64,000 nucleotides of DNA from the NCBI GenBank assembly GCA_009602735.1, contig WELA01012669.1:100931-164930 (forward strand), written 5' to 3'. Source of the stretch: Mesotaenium endlicherianum (lineage: Eukaryota > Streptophyta > Zygnematophyceae > Zygnematales > Mesotaeniaceae). A program made the position numbers and the translations under genes. Of the stretch, positions 1 through 11,980 are shown one piece after another. The notes beneath the pieces were generated by a model. That model searched no databases. It saw only the letters and a list, made by a program, of their open reading frames with translations, and was not told the origin of the DNA. Position 1 is the first letter of the stretch. The number at the start of each line of letters is the position of its first letter.

Positions 1-1431
1 CCCCGTTGGCCCCCTGTTGCATGTCCTCCCTCCCTTCCACAAACTTCAACGAGTACGTCACTCAATTTGCTCACTTCACGTTACTTGTAGCTTCAGCTTT
101 CTCGTCATGTTAACGGGTGGCAGCATTGAAAAGATGAAGCAAGAGAAGCCTCCCAGACGTCAAAACAATAAAATCGTACAGGCCTCCTTTACCACGTCAC
201 AATTGTTGACTGATCCGCCTGGCCCGCGCGGTCATTGTGTGACTAGACCCAGCAAGCATGAAGACCTGTAAGGAGAATGCTTGTACCACTTACAAGAAAC
301 GAACTCAAGTTTGTGAATAGGCGTCGTTCTTAATAGTGGAAATCAGGGGGGCTCACAGGATTTGACTCGTCTCCAGTACATACACCCACGCATCCTTCCA
401 GCGGCTTAGACAGCGACTCAGGCTTCTTCATGGTGTCTCGTGATAGACTGAAAAGCGAAACGAGTATCGTGACCTTCTCTACCGAACCCCGGCGAATCTA
501 GGTGGACTTCAAGCGGTAAGAAGATATTTACGAAGGAAAGGCGCAAAACCGCTGTCGTCTAGCTCGACGTGAAGCGCTGCCAAGGATATGTAGCCTTGCA
601 AGCCCGTGCATATAGTGCGCAGAGTGGCGCAGAGCTCCTAAAATCCGTCTTGTGTCAGATTACCCTCAAATGACAACGCTTTTCGGAACACGTCGGCGAC
701 TCGGTCACGCTAAATAGACACTCGTCAGACATTTTAGCTCTTCCAGTCGTCGGATGCATTCAAATTTGGATGGGAGTCTTTGTATTTGGTGTGAAGCAGG
801 TGTGAAGCATTTACTTCAAAATGGAAAGCAAAGTACGTGAAACGTTTCGAGGTGGGATTTGGCATGTCACTTTTAACACCTTGTCAGTTGTTCTCGCACG
901 AGTAGATCACATGTGAGAATTGGAGACGTTCCGTTTGCGAGAACCCGAATTGACCTCTTGAGCTCAATTTAAAAATGTTCAATTCAATCGAGTTTAATTT
1001 GTGCAATTCAATTGGGAAAAGTGCACAATCCCGATTGTGGACGAGAGCCTGCAAAACCACTGTTAACCACTTTTTGAAGCTGTTTTGAAGTCACTTTTTA
1101 AGATTTAAAAGTTGGTGTACCACCGGGTACACAAAAGTACAATTGAATTGGATTACATCTTTTCTATTTGCCCACTGTAAAGAGGCCCTAAGAGCAACAG
1201 TGCCAAATGGTTCCTATACTGGAAGGTCCATGGGGTGAACTCTTTTCATCTGAAGGGGCCTTTGGCGAAAAGAATCAAAGTATTTTTGATTTGCGATTTT
1301 TTTCAATAATTTTTGCGCTTGTGCGAAGAAATTCAATATTGAAGAATTGTGGTGACTTATTTCGAAAGGTCTAACGACATTGCACCAAGAATCCATTCCA
1401 TGGCCATCTCTGTGATATATCCGACCACATA
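1..1431. other. Non-genic left edge, nothing recognised
   Basis: Only short ORFs without recognisable motifs are present and none is supported on either strand. Around 950-1170 the sequence is AT-rich with short AATTGAATT-like words. It ends where the first E1-type short element begins. It could hold part of a gene lying outside the window, but nothing here shows it. Confidence 0.5.
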
Positions 1432-2962
1432 TGTCGCGACTGCTATCCACTTGACGGTGCCGCACGTGCAGCGCAAGTCACGGCCGCTAAGGTACGGGAA
1501 GTCAGCATTGACTCACCGACCAAAGGACCAAGTTATCTCAGTCAGCGGTCATGTTGAAGTCGTTGTCACTGTCAAAGTGGTCACGACACGTCACACCCAT
1601 ACCCAGGACGGGATGGGGATGTGGACCGAGTGGTCAGCCGAAAGGCTAGGGGCATGGAACCAGCAATGAGCCGGCCCTGCGAGTGCCAAGAATGGTATTG
1701 ATCAATCGGCTATCCAAGCCAAGTACAGCAGGGATGTTGCAAAGGGCGTTGTGTGCTGCCTCGGCTAGGCCCTCAGGTGACTGGTCACGGCCAGAGCGTT
1801 CATCCTAAACGCTGCCAGCCAGCCACATAAGCGTGATTGTCAGCTGGAAGGCTAAGTGGTCACGCGCAACAATCCCAATGCATGCATGCATGCTGAATGA
1901 CAACTTCTAAGCTGTGTGAGAGCTGCTGGGTAAGGACGGCATGCAAGCTAAGCGCTGTGACTAAGCACTGGTATTCTTGAAAGAGGACAGTGTGTGGTGC
2001 TTGTGAAAGGCACGAGTCCTGCCTGAAGCTGCCTCATTCTTGCTCGCATTGTTGGCAAAGGAAGCAGAAGAAGCAGAAGGAGCGCAAAGAAGAAGGAGTT
2101 TCCAAGGCCATAAAAGGGCCGAGGTGCCACGCTTCTACCGACGCTGGAAGATTTCTTCCTAAGTGTATCATAGAAAGGTTAGGCCTCAGGAGTTCCCTCG
2201 AGAGGATCTCGCTGGTGGAAAGTAGAGAGCTGCAGAATAGAATCGTTTTGGAGATTAGCACAGATTGAGGTCAAACGCCGCAAGCGTGCGAGGGTCACTT
2301 AAAATGGTGAGTGCTGTGGTAGTCTCCAAGTTCTCAGAAGTCTCCATTGTCGAATTGCTGATAGCAAGAGTAGTATTAACAAGTAAAGCTCTCAGTGAAG
2401 AACTGAGTGAGCCCAGCCAAGCAGTGAAGAGCTGTTAAGGCGTGATGTTGAGCAAAGAGCTCAGACCAGGCCAGCATAGATGTGCAGTTCAGAGTTTTGT
2501 AAGTTGTGACTCGTGGAAGTTAAGCGAAAGCCTTGAAGGGCGATTTTCTCTGAACTTGACATTGCCTGTTAAGCTGCTTAGACGTGATTTTTGCAAACTA
2601 CAAACTCGTTCATTCTATAAACCCTCAACTTGGGCGAAAGCTTGTGTGGAAGTAAGATGCTTCTGTCCTTGTAAGGGAAACTGAAGATAAGCTATCTTTT
2701 CAAAAATTTCTGCTAAGTGTTGAATGAGGAATTGGTTGAACATGGGAAGCACTGAGTGTGGGATGCCTCACCGCATGATGCAAGTGCAGGAAGACCAGGT
2801 AAGGATCAAACCCCAACCAGTCTGTCACCGACACACGTGCAAGGGACGATCAACCCGGTCGATTCCCACGTGCAGCAACGCACCGACACGTCAACCAAGT
2901 CAAAGGCACACGTGTTGAGAAGCCACGCACGTGCCAGGGGTCTGACGCAGTTAGGCACGACA
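1432..2962 (+). mobile_element. Short non-autonomous E1-type element, subtype A, copy 1
   Basis: This 1531-bp unit begins TGTCGCGAC and ends GGCACGACA, the same termini as the methyltransferase element E1. The outer 1.2 kb matches the left end of E1 and the last 0.3 kb its right end, with the whole coding interior absent. The flanks are CATA and CTTA, compatible with a mutated 4-bp target duplication. It is closest to the copy at 36139-37583 (shared wording after GTCCTTGTAAGGG). Short ORFs with a CGACERHESC-like start recur in all copies but change length and frame, so I do not call them genes. Confidence 0.8.
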
Positions 2963-3904
2963 CTTATGATGTGATAATTGTCAATATAATACAATTATTG
3001 GCGCTTTTGTCGAGGTTGTTACGCCAAAACTCAATTGTCCGCATGCATAGACCGTCTATGCCTTGCGTATACCGCACTGCGTCGGAATTGACCACTGCGC
3101 TATAAATTGATGAGGCAGGGATTTTGGCGACGTACTTGCAAAGTTTGCAAAAACAATCAATATTTTGGAAACTGTGACAGTTAGCACACCATGGGCAGGT
3201 CCCTCGATTTGACAAAATTCGCGAATTTCAAAAAATTTCAAAAACATCTTTTGGCCTGCTCCGGGCGACGGTCAGGGTTTCGAGAACACCTAACAAAATT
3301 GATAGGACTTCTTTAATGCATTGCGTAATAATATCCCATGACAATTTTTAGCGGAAAATAGAGAATGCTTGATTTTGTGAAACATCCGCTCCCAATGACC
3401 AGGATTTCTTTCGACCTAATCTTCGATTTTGCATGATTTTAAAACAACAAAAAGAGCAAATAACATCGAATTTTACACGAATCTTGGGGCCTGCCAACTG
3501 GCGCCCATTAGTGCCGATTGGTGCGCAATGCCCATGAGCTGAAATCATAGAATCTCAGTAACGCGTGAAATGACTTGCGGGAGAGTACTCTTTGGACAGT
3601 ATGCCTGCCTTCCTGCCACATGTAGGTGTACAGTGTACACTACCGTAGCTTTGGGGTACCCGGTACAAGCTTTCTTCACGTGTCGAATCTCGACGGTTCA
3701 CTAGAATCTATCCGAATTGGATTTTTACGTGCCCCCTTTGAGTCAATTTTGCGTGCCACTACTTTAATAAGTCAACTTTGCGTGCTGTTGCGTGCCCTTC
3801 TAAACGTATTTTTGCGTCTCTTCATTCAATGTCCATACTGGAGTTTTTGGGCCAAGTCCTGTTGATGTTTTGCCGGCATCTGTAGTCGGCTTCTCTGACG
3901 CTTA
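2963..3904. repeat. Non-genic spacer with a diverged repeat (about 3195-3500)
   Basis: No gene is visible. The stretch 3195-3330 resembles 59655-59800 (shared words CCCTCGATTTGAC, GGTCAGGGTTTC), and 3361-3420 resembles 59410-59460 (shared TTGTGAAAC and TCCGCTCCC). In both places the repeat lies within 1 kb of a copy of the TIR element, but on the left side at one locus and on the right at the other. The family is unknown and the boundaries are not clear. Confidence 0.4.
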
Positions 3905-4231
3905 CAGTCCGGCCTCATTGAGCAATTCTTGGCTGGTTCAAAAATACCCAAAAATCGTCAGCCAACTTCTTGGTTCAAAAATATCTCAGGTGAAACCTCT
4001 TTCACCTCTTCCAATAGGACCGAAACCTCTAATTGCCACTCAACGCCGTGACCTCCGCTACACGCCGACATGAACGGGCATGGTATTTCTATGAATCTCT
4101 TGGCATGTGGGCAGGCAGACAAATATTCAAAAGACCACACTTATATATTTTCCTAAACTCCACCCTCCCTGTGTTTAACAACCACAAAACTCGCCACATG
4201 CAACATCCTCTATAGCTATGCTAATCTGCAA

Positions 4232-5474
4232 TGTCGCGATTACTATCCGTTTGACGGTGCCGCACGCGCAGCGCAAGCTACGGCCACCTAGGTACGGAAA
4301 GTCAACGTTGACTCACCGACCACTTGACTGATTACGTTGCAGTCAACGGTTATGTCAGCGTCAAGACCACTGGCAAGGGGTCAATGTCAATGTGCTCCAC
4401 ACCCAGGGATGGGGGAGGTTTTGATAGCATAGACAACCGCGAGGCTAGAAGCTAGGGATCAGTGATGAGCTGTCCAAAAAGGTACCAAGTCAGGTACTGT
4501 GTGACTGGCAGATTAAGCCAGGTCATGGCCGCAATGCCAAGATAGGTTACGGCCGCCCGGTTGGGTATCTTGAGCAAGTGGCATTTGGTTGTACACGCCG
4601 CTCAGGAGTTCTTAGCCATGAGCCAATTAGGCGTGACTACCAGCTGAGAAGCTAAGCAGCCACGCGCGACATTCACGAGGTGTGCATGCATGCTGAGTGA
4701 CTACGAGTTTGAGTTGAGCATGGCTAGGCAGGAGCGACATGCAGCTAAGCTTTGTGACTAAGCACGGCATTCTCGAAAGATGACGCTATGTGGTGCCTGC
4801 AAAAGGCACGAATCTTGCCTGAGACATGTCATTCACTCTCACGCACCTTTGCCAAGGAGCAGAAAGAGCAAAAGGAAGAAGAAGAAGGGCGCGAAGAAGA
4901 AGAAGGAGTTCCCAAGGCCATTGGAGAGCCGAGGCCCCACGCTTCTGCCGACGCTGAAGATTCTTCTCAGTGTATCATAGATAAGTTAGGATTGTAGGAG
5001 TTCCCAAGAGGAAATCTCACTGTTGAAAGTAGGAGGACTGCAAAATAGAATCTGCTAGGAGATTAGCACAGATTTGGCCGAATGCCACAAGTTTGTGTGA
5101 AGCAACCTTAAAATGGTGAGTTGTGTGTTAGTTTCCAAGTTCTCAGAAGTCGCATTCGCATCTCGAAGAGAGAGGGTAGTATTGGCAGATAAAGCTCTCA
5201 GTGAATAACTGAGTGAGCCTAGCCTGGCAGTGAAGAACTGTTAAGGCGCGATGTTAAGTGAAGAGCTTGACCCAGGCCAGCATAGACGTGTAGTTTCAAA
5301 GTTTTGTGAGCTGTGACTTTGTGAAAGTTAAGCGAAAGCCTGAAGAGCGATTTTCTCTGAATCTGACGTTGTATGTCAAGCTGCTTAGAGTGTGATTTCT
5401 GCAAACTACAATTTGCTCGCCTGTGAACCTAAGAACCTTAAGGCATAAAGCCTACGTGGAAGTAAGAGACTTCC
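4232..5474 (+). repeat. E1 left end, non-coding
   Basis: This 1.24-kb stretch is shared with the short copies, most closely with 37631-38857 (subtype B). It contains an AAG-rich block (about 4860-4910) and GTATCATAGATAAGT-like sequence at about 4972 that could belong to a promoter or leader. Identity with the short copies stops after CTTCCGTCCT at 5474. There is no tRNA-like primer site such as the two LTR families here have. Confidence 0.7.
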
Positions 5475-5841
5475 GTCCTACTTCTGAGAACTTGGGTTCT
5501 GTGGTTCAGGTGAATAGACATTCCCAAGCAAATTGGGGATTGCGGCCTGTGAGGGCTGCGGTTGTTCAACCTGACCCGGGGAAATTCAACTGTACATGCG
5601 ATTGAGGAGTGGAAGACTCTACTACCCTGTGGAGCTTGCAAAAGGTTCTGATTCAAGCCAGAGTCCACGAGGAAGTGAGACATCTGAGCGCACGGATAAC
5701 CTGTGAGCAACCGTCGGGAGACGAGTCTCGCCATACTACCACGAACGGTGAGAATTTGTATAACACGCAAGCCTTTGTACCCAATTTGGGCAGAGAGCAC
5801 AACGTGTGGGGTAAAGTTAGTGAGTCTTGGTCACCATTCAA

Positions 5842-6877
5842 AATGACTGGTGATGATAAGGATGAAAATCCTAAGTTCAAGCTCTCTACAAAGTGTTTTA
5901 GTGGAAATAGTCTCACTTTCGAAGAGTTTGATGAGATCTATTGGGCTGATTTCTTTGAGAGAATTCGAAAGAATTCTTCTTACACTCAGTCGGTCGCTTT
6001 TATAAGCTTGGTTCAGTACTTGGACAAGGATGCCTTGTTGCTTCATTGCCAATTCCGGAAGGATGAAAACCTTACCCAGGAATGGGCGTTTGACGAGCAC
6101 AAGAAGACGAGGGATTTAAAAATCCAGAAAGAGGCTGCAAAAGTCCGCCTGTCCGCTTTGTCATTAGGAAGAGCGATACCTGCTTCACCTATTGAGAACG
6201 TAGACTTAGCTGCACTAACACAAGAATTAAGAAATGCCATGAGGCAACTCAGTCAGCAGCGAGCGGCTACTCGAGATGATGATGCTGGGTCTGTCGCATA
6301 ATTGCGTAAAGTGTGTGCAAAATTGTCTGAAAAGATTGCTAATGCTCAAGAACAAGTAACGCGCAGGGCTGCACCTTTTACAGGGCAGCATGGTGATAGT
6401 GTCACCACGGAAGCAAGCCATGCGCAAGCGTTGGCTAGTTGCCGTAGGGATATGGAGGCTGGGGATGACCAGTTAGACTCTGAGCACTATCTGCGTCGTT
6501 TCTTTAAGTTGCTTGAAGCAAAATTCCCAGAGGATCGCAGTCTTAAAGTGCACCGTTATGTGCATTTTGTCCGTCAGAAGAAGAAGAACGAGACAGTGAT
6601 GGAGGTCAGATCCAGATTGGTAGACCTTGCCAAGAAGGCAGGAATTTATGAGCCTAGAATTGTGGCTGACAAATTCTTATTGTGTTTGGGTAAGGACACA
6701 GATCGGGAGGTCAGGCCGCACCTATCTGCGAAATGCGGAATCGACTGGAACATCGACGAGGCTGCTGAAATAGCACGCAATGTCAAGGAAGGTAAAGTCT
6801 GGTACAAGGAGGCTTCCGGGTCGCTTATGGCTCCTGAGAGAACAAGGATAGAGTGCAGAACAAGGATAGAGTTTTGA
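5842..6877 (+). mobile_element. E1 part: Gag-like region
   Basis: The region encodes charged, helix-rich protein beginning MTGDDKDENPKF. The later part (about 6430-6780) has the pattern of retroelement capsid domains: an aromatic/leucine segment YLRRFFKLLEAKFPED, then short helices ending KFLLCLGKD. No zinc knuckle is seen. The retropepsin-like part follows directly, the Gag-protease order of LTR elements. The assignment rests on this position and general character rather than a diagnostic motif. The region is not intact. Confidence 0.5.
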
Positions 6878-6903
6878 CGTTCAACGACTAGGCCGCTCCC
6901 AAT

Positions 6904-7293
6904 ATGCTATTGGACACTGGCGCACAGCCAGTAATCTTGGGAAAGCGAGCTGTGAAAGCTCTGGGATTGACGGCAAGGGACCTGAATGAAAGTCCTTTTC
7001 AGTTGGGAACTGCATCTGGGCAGATTTCAAAGTCTTGCGGAATTACCCGCAAGCCTGTGAAAATCACAGTAAACTTGGGGAAACCTGAGGAGGCGTCACT
7101 GCTCATTGAATGCACGGTGACAAAGGCAGAGAACTATGATGTTCTTTTGGGGACAGAAGCTCTGATTTCCCTGGGTATGGTCATCAACCTGCGGAAGCAG
7201 CAGAGGGTGACTTACCAGTCAACAGATCGGCAGCCGACAGGAATAATTCTTGTAAAATGGTTTGCTCGGGAGAGGCAAACTACGGACTGCTAG
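6904..7293 (+). mobile_element. E1 part: retropepsin-like aspartic protease
   Basis: The sequence opens with LLDTGAQPVILG, the catalytic D-T-G motif of retroviral-type aspartic proteases with the usual hydrophobic residues before it. It continues to YDVLLGTEALISLGMVI, matching the C-terminal hydrophobic-hydrophobic-G motif of the fold. The length of about 100-130 residues fits one retropepsin monomer. In Ty3/gypsy elements reverse transcriptase follows the protease. Here a methyltransferase follows instead. Confidence 0.8.
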
Positions 7294-8111
7294 ACTGTTG
7301 TGTGAATGACCAGTATCCAGGCCATTATGACCTCATCATGCAACGCGAAGAGGAGGGCTACACCAGCGTCAACATGCCAACTCCCTTGGTTTGGCAACCT
7401 CAGATTATGGAGCAACTGGAAGCTGTGAGTAAGAGGGACCGTGGCCCGGAAGAGCTGCTACCAGTTCCCTATCCAGTTAAGTCTGTTGCCAATTTGATGC
7501 CTGGAGTAGACCCGCTGCCGCAAGGCACTGTGAGGATGAAAGATCCTTTTCGCAGGAAAGGAGTAGTAGTCCTCGAATTGTTCGCCGGACATGGTTCTGG
7601 AACCATCTCACTGATTCTGCAAGGTATCCAGGTATCCAAAGTGCTGTATGTGGACAATGATGCGGGTGCTTTCACAGCATTTAAGGAGGTCATGAGTCAG
7701 ATGCGGCAAATGTACCACTTCAAGGCGTTGGTTCTTACCGATTCTAGGTTAGTGCGTCTTGCTGAAGGGAACATTCTCAATGTGAAGTCTGAGGACCTGT
7801 ATGGTTACACGATTGACTGGATCTTTGCGGGATTCCCTTGTCAACCTTTCTCGCAAGCTGGGAACAGGAGGGGATTCAATGACCCGCGAGCACGACACTG
7901 GGGATGGATGGTGAAAATCATCAGTATGCTGCGGGAACGCCAGCATCTCTACCCACCAGTGTTTGTGATTGAGAATGTACATCCAGGGATGGATTACAAC
8001 CAGATAAAGCCAAGAGATCCATGGCTGGTCTTGGACTCCGTCTTGGGTCATCATGTATTGATCAACAATGCCAGGCACGGAGGACTCTCACACCGGGTCA
8101 AACTATTCTGA
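7257..8111 (+). mobile_element. E1 part: C5-cytosine DNA methyltransferase, catalytic region
   Basis: Characteristic motifs appear in order: motif I VLELFAGHGSGT (S-adenosylmethionine binding), an acidic residue in YVDND after the next strand, motif IV AGFPCQPFSQAG with the catalytic cysteine in PC, motif VI FVIENVHPG with the catalytic ENV, and a motif VIII-like segment NNARHGGLSHRVKLF. Enzymes of this family move a methyl group to carbon 5 of cytosine in DNA. The layout is closer to DNMT3/DRM-type than to bacterial enzymes, though that is an impression without a tree. It sits between protease and integrase parts, so it belongs to the mobile element and is not a host gene beside it. The PC and ENV residues are present. 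Confidence 0.88.
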
Positions 8112-8120
8112 ACCAACGAC

Positions 8121-9296
8121 ATGTCCATTGAAGTCCTGAGGGAGATGGAGGAGATTACGCAGCGCTCACCAACAGCAGTATCAGTGGGAGAAGCACTGAT
8201 GGTGGAAACCAAGCCAGTGATCAAGAGGGATTCCTACCCACAGTACGTCATCAACGAGCCAGGCCGGCCAAGGGTGGTGCTGCCCACCTTCACGGCATAC
8301 CCAGGATCACGCGCATTCGTAAAGGGAGGACCAGGAATGGTCAAGAATGCGCACGACAAAGAAGCTCAATGGAGAGAGCTGACAGCCGAAGAGAAGGGAA
8401 GGTGCCTGGGGGTACCCAACTCCATTGCACAAGAAATTGTTGCGATGGTGGGACAGGACGACGCTGGGAAGATATACGGCAATATGATTAGGCATCACTC
8501 CATGACGTGGTTGGTGGAGACGATTATGACTTGGCAGCAGATGACATTCTCTGACAAGCCTATGCCCAGGCCGAGACCAGTAACGATTGGAGTCCATGTG
8601 GTGCCAACCTCTGATCAGAGAGCTATCAGGGAAGCGCATCAGCGACAAGAAGAATATGGTGTTGAAAAGGACGCAGCTGAGGCTGACCAAGGTGAAGCAC
8701 TCGGAGAAACCAGAATGGCGAAGCTGACCGAGTGTCAAGACCTACTGGCACGAATTGACAATCGAATGGCGGCTCTACACGACACTCTGGAAAGAGAGTT
8801 GCAAAGGCTACAAGAAGACGTAGCCATGGACGACCAGGCAACTAGTGAAGCAAACCCTTTGGCGAGTGCTGCAGCAAGCGAATCACAGGAGATCCCATCA
8901 TCTGCAGAACGCTCCAGCCAAATAGTTGTGAGGATGCCGGAAGGGGAGGGAGAGACCACTTCTGAGTTACGAAACATGGCCCAAGACCAGGTCTTTGGAA
9001 GCCCATCCCCAGACGCGGCAACGTCAAGATATGAAGAACGCCAGTGCAATATTGGCGAATGGGCCGAAGAGTGCACTCAGAATTCGGGAAATTCTGGAGG
9101 GTCTGGAAAGACCATTTGCCTGGAGGTGATCTTTGAAGAACGCAGGAAGGAGACGGTTGAGAGTTTGCCCGCCACACCTGTTCCGATGAACCCAGAGCCA
9201 AAGGCCAAAGGGCAACCACAAGACACAGTTGGCAGCACAACTGAGTCGATCACCGGGCAAATCATGGAGCAATTGCTGGAAGCAGACGCCCGATGA
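8121..9296 (+). mobile_element. E1 part: methyltransferase C-terminal motifs plus coiled coil
   Basis: The first third carries the remaining methyltransferase motifs: RVVLPTFTAYPGSRAF, then the motif IX-like WRELTAEEKGRCLGVP and the motif X-like YGNMIRHHSMTWL. About residues 185-235 are a predicted coiled coil (MAALHDTLERELQRLQEDV). The rest is acidic, serine-rich and low in structure, perhaps a linker or capsid-associated region. A further 0.2 kb of similar coding sequence runs up to the solo LTR at 9492 and resumes at 10216. Confidence 0.75.
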
Positions 9297-9491
9297 CTCA
9301 AGGAAGAGAAAGTGGCGAAAGCAGCTTGCGCTCTACAGTCAGCCATCATCAACATGGCGAGGCTCAACATAGGAGGGGATGAAGAACCGCCGCCCCCTGG
9401 AACAGAGAAGCCGGAGGAAGGAGAGGCTGCAGAGATGCAAGGCCTCCCAGAGTTTGAGTTGCCATCACTCAACAATGGAGGGGAAGCCAGG

Positions 9492-10215
9492 TGAAATGAA
9501 TCGACTTACACCAAATAGACGATTAACAATTGATGAAGATCTTTATATCAGCAAGTAATCTTCATAGTATTTGCTGTAAAGAGAATAAACAGCGAAGGAC
9601 AACACACTAGCAGTAGACAACACTTTGCAAGTCAAATGCAAGTATACTAGCATCAGCAATGCAATCTGTAAACTCATACATAAGCAAGGTTAGAAGACAG
9701 TGCGTATCAATGGCTTCTCGCCTTGGATTCAGATCTCTCTCTCAGTAAGCTGCACAAGAGAGTTGGCCTCGTTTCCGAATGCCGAACTCGAGAGCAATGC
9801 CTAGCATATGTACATGGAATGAGTTTACTGTTCAACGGTCAGTGCGATGGCACCGCCTACCCGGGAGTTAACCACGTTGGTAGGACCTCGGTTAACCAAA
9901 TCCACCGCCATCTCCCATCATCCCGAATCGCCATCCATCATAGGGATGTCATCTGGCCATTCCTCTAGCATACCACACTTAGATGTATATCGAGGCAGTT
10001 TGCTGCTACCGAGTACGGAAGTCAGCTGGCTGTCAAAGAATGTGTCAGCAAGCTGACTTAAGCTGACTTCAGCCTGTTGCTTCCGGCTGAGTCCTTAAAC
10101 TGATAATTATATAAAGTCCAGCAGACTCAATACTACACAAAGTTCAGCAGGCTGAACGTACTTAGCTATTATATTTAAATGAAAATTATACCTACCAATA
10201 TACTGATTCATTACA
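9492..10215 (-). mobile_element. Solo LTR (family of element 2), inserted in E1
   Basis: This 724-bp unit begins TGAAATGAATC and ends GATTCATTACA. It is the reverse complement of the LTR at 10399-11120. A perfect 5-bp target duplication CCAGG flanks it (9487-9491, 10216-10220), so it is a clean insertion reduced to a single LTR. With the next LTR in opposite orientation it forms a large inverted repeat around a 183-bp spacer. Confidence 0.9.
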
Positions 10216-10398
10216 CCAGGGAAGAAATTCCACGTTTTCCCACGCCAGAGTTGGATCTGGTTGACTTGCAGGAGCTGAGGACAGACGACTGGGTAGCTGA
10301 CTACCTGATGGGGCCAAGCCCGGCAGATCTTTATGAAGAACTAAGGTCACCAACATCCAGTACCCCTACTGCCAGTCTTTCAATGGCAGAGCCCAAGT
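10216..10398 (+). mobile_element. E1 remnant between two LTR insertions
   Basis: The remnant is coding in character (PTPELDLVDLQELRTDDW, then a serine/threonine/proline-rich stretch) and belongs to E1 downstream of the coiled coil. Its function is unknown. It forms the loop of the inverted LTR pair. The next recognisable E1 sequence is at 17017-17063, beyond element 2. Confidence 0.6.
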
Positions 10399-11120
10399 TG
10401 TAATGAATCAGTATACTGGTTGACATAATATTCATTTAAATAATATACTTAAATAAATTCAGCCTGCTGAATTCTAGTTAACGATCAGTCTGCTGGACTT
10501 TATATGTAATATCAGTTTAATGACTCAGGCCGGAAGTAGCAGGCTGAGGTCACCTTAAGTCAGCTTGCTGACACATTCTTTGACAGCCAGCTGACTTCCG
10601 TACTCGGTAGCAGCGAACTGCCTCGATATGCATCTAAGTGTGGTATTCTAGATGAATGGCCAGATGACATCCCTATGATGGATGGCAATTCGGGATGATG
10701 GGAGATGGCGGTGGATTTGGTTAACCGAGGTCCTACCAACGTGGTTAACTCCCGGGTAGGCGGTGCCATCGCACTGACCGTTGAACAGTAAACTCATTCC
10801 ATGTACATATGCTAGGCATTGCTCTCGAGTTCGGCATTCGGAAACGAGGCCAACTCTCTTGTACAGCTTACTGAGAGAGATCTGAATCCAAGGCGAGAAG
10901 CCATTGATACGCACTGTCTTCTAACCTTGCTTATGTATGAGTTTACTGATTTGCATTATTGATGCTAGTTTACTCGCATTTGACTTACGAGTATTATTCA
11001 CTGCTAGTGTGTTGTCCTTTGCCGTTTAACCAGTTAACGGAAAATACCATAAAGATTACTTGCTGATATAAAGATCTATATTAATTGATAATCGCCTATT
11101 TGGTAAGTCGATTCATTTCA
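10399..11120 (+). repeat. 5' LTR of element 2
   Basis: This 722-bp LTR runs from TGTAATGAATC to GATTCATTTCA and is followed one base later by the primer site TGGTATCGGAGC. Near its start are several copies of short words such as TCAGCCTGCTGA and CAGTCTGCTGGAC. The same LTR occurs four times in this window: two here in element 2 and two as solo copies. Confidence 0.9.
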
Positions 11121-11445
11121 GTGGTATCGGAGCAGTTATCACAGTCTTCTTTGTATGGTAAGGACAAGGTCTCAAACTAGCAACTCCCGAGACATGGAGA
11201 ACCAGGATAACGAGAATGTCAAAAACCAGGCGAAAAGCTAAGCGGGAACCCGTACCTATTCTAAAGCAGTAGCAGATACTGCAGCTAGGGAGGCTGCAGA
11301 TGAGGCAGCTGCTATTGCCTCAGTCGCAGCACAGCAAGCTGAGGAGGAGAGAGCCAGGCTAGAAGCTGAACAATTAGCAAAGGCCGCTGAAGATACAGAA
11401 AGGAGGGAAAAACAGCCAACTGACGAACGCACTGTCGAGGAACTT

Positions 11446-11980
11446 ATGGCATCAAGGGCCGATGTTCCGAACCCACCTCCTGCTGTACAACTCAATGTAC
11501 CCCTAGGTCAAATACGTGACCGGCTGAATGCGGCAGGAATTGCTGCTGCAGGAGCGAGAGGGACTGTTGATGACACTACTCAGCGAGTAGAGGTCAATGC
11601 TGCTGCTGCATTTGCTAATCTACCACCCCAGAGTGTAGACTTGGGAGCATTGTTCGTTCAGATGCGGTCGCAAAAGGCGACCATGTATCAGTCCCCACAG
11701 GAGGACAAAAGAATCATAATGTCCCTATTGCGGGACAGAGACCAACTGGGGTCTCACACCACTAGTGGTGGTGGCCGAGGGCCTAGTAAGCCCAAGCCGA
11801 AACCTCCCCAGGAAGATGATCCTGAGGGAAACAGAAAATATTACCTGATCAAGTTTCTCGTGAATGTTGAGCAGTGGCTGGAGAACTACCCAAAACTGCA
11901 AGATCACGAGAAGGTCAGGCACACCGGTGCGCTACTGAAAGGCAGTGCCGCAGACTTGTGGCTTTACTGGAATGGAGAGC
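11446..11980 (+). mobile_element. Element 2 part: Gag, N-terminal side
   Basis: This is a Gag-type coding region preceded by an alanine/glutamate-rich leader (11250-11440). The segment YYLIKFLVNVEQWLENYPKLQ leads to LLKGSAADLW, the pattern of Ty3/gypsy retrotransposon Gag (a helix, then a loss-of-matter W motif). It stops at the nested solo LTR. Confidence 0.75.

Noticed and set aside
1432-2962. Reading the 1.5-kb units as solo LTRs of E1
   Set aside because: E1 has the first 1.24 kb only at its left end and the last 0.3 kb only at its right end. Solo LTRs would require the whole unit at both ends. I keep it as an alternative only if LTR-flanked relatives are found.
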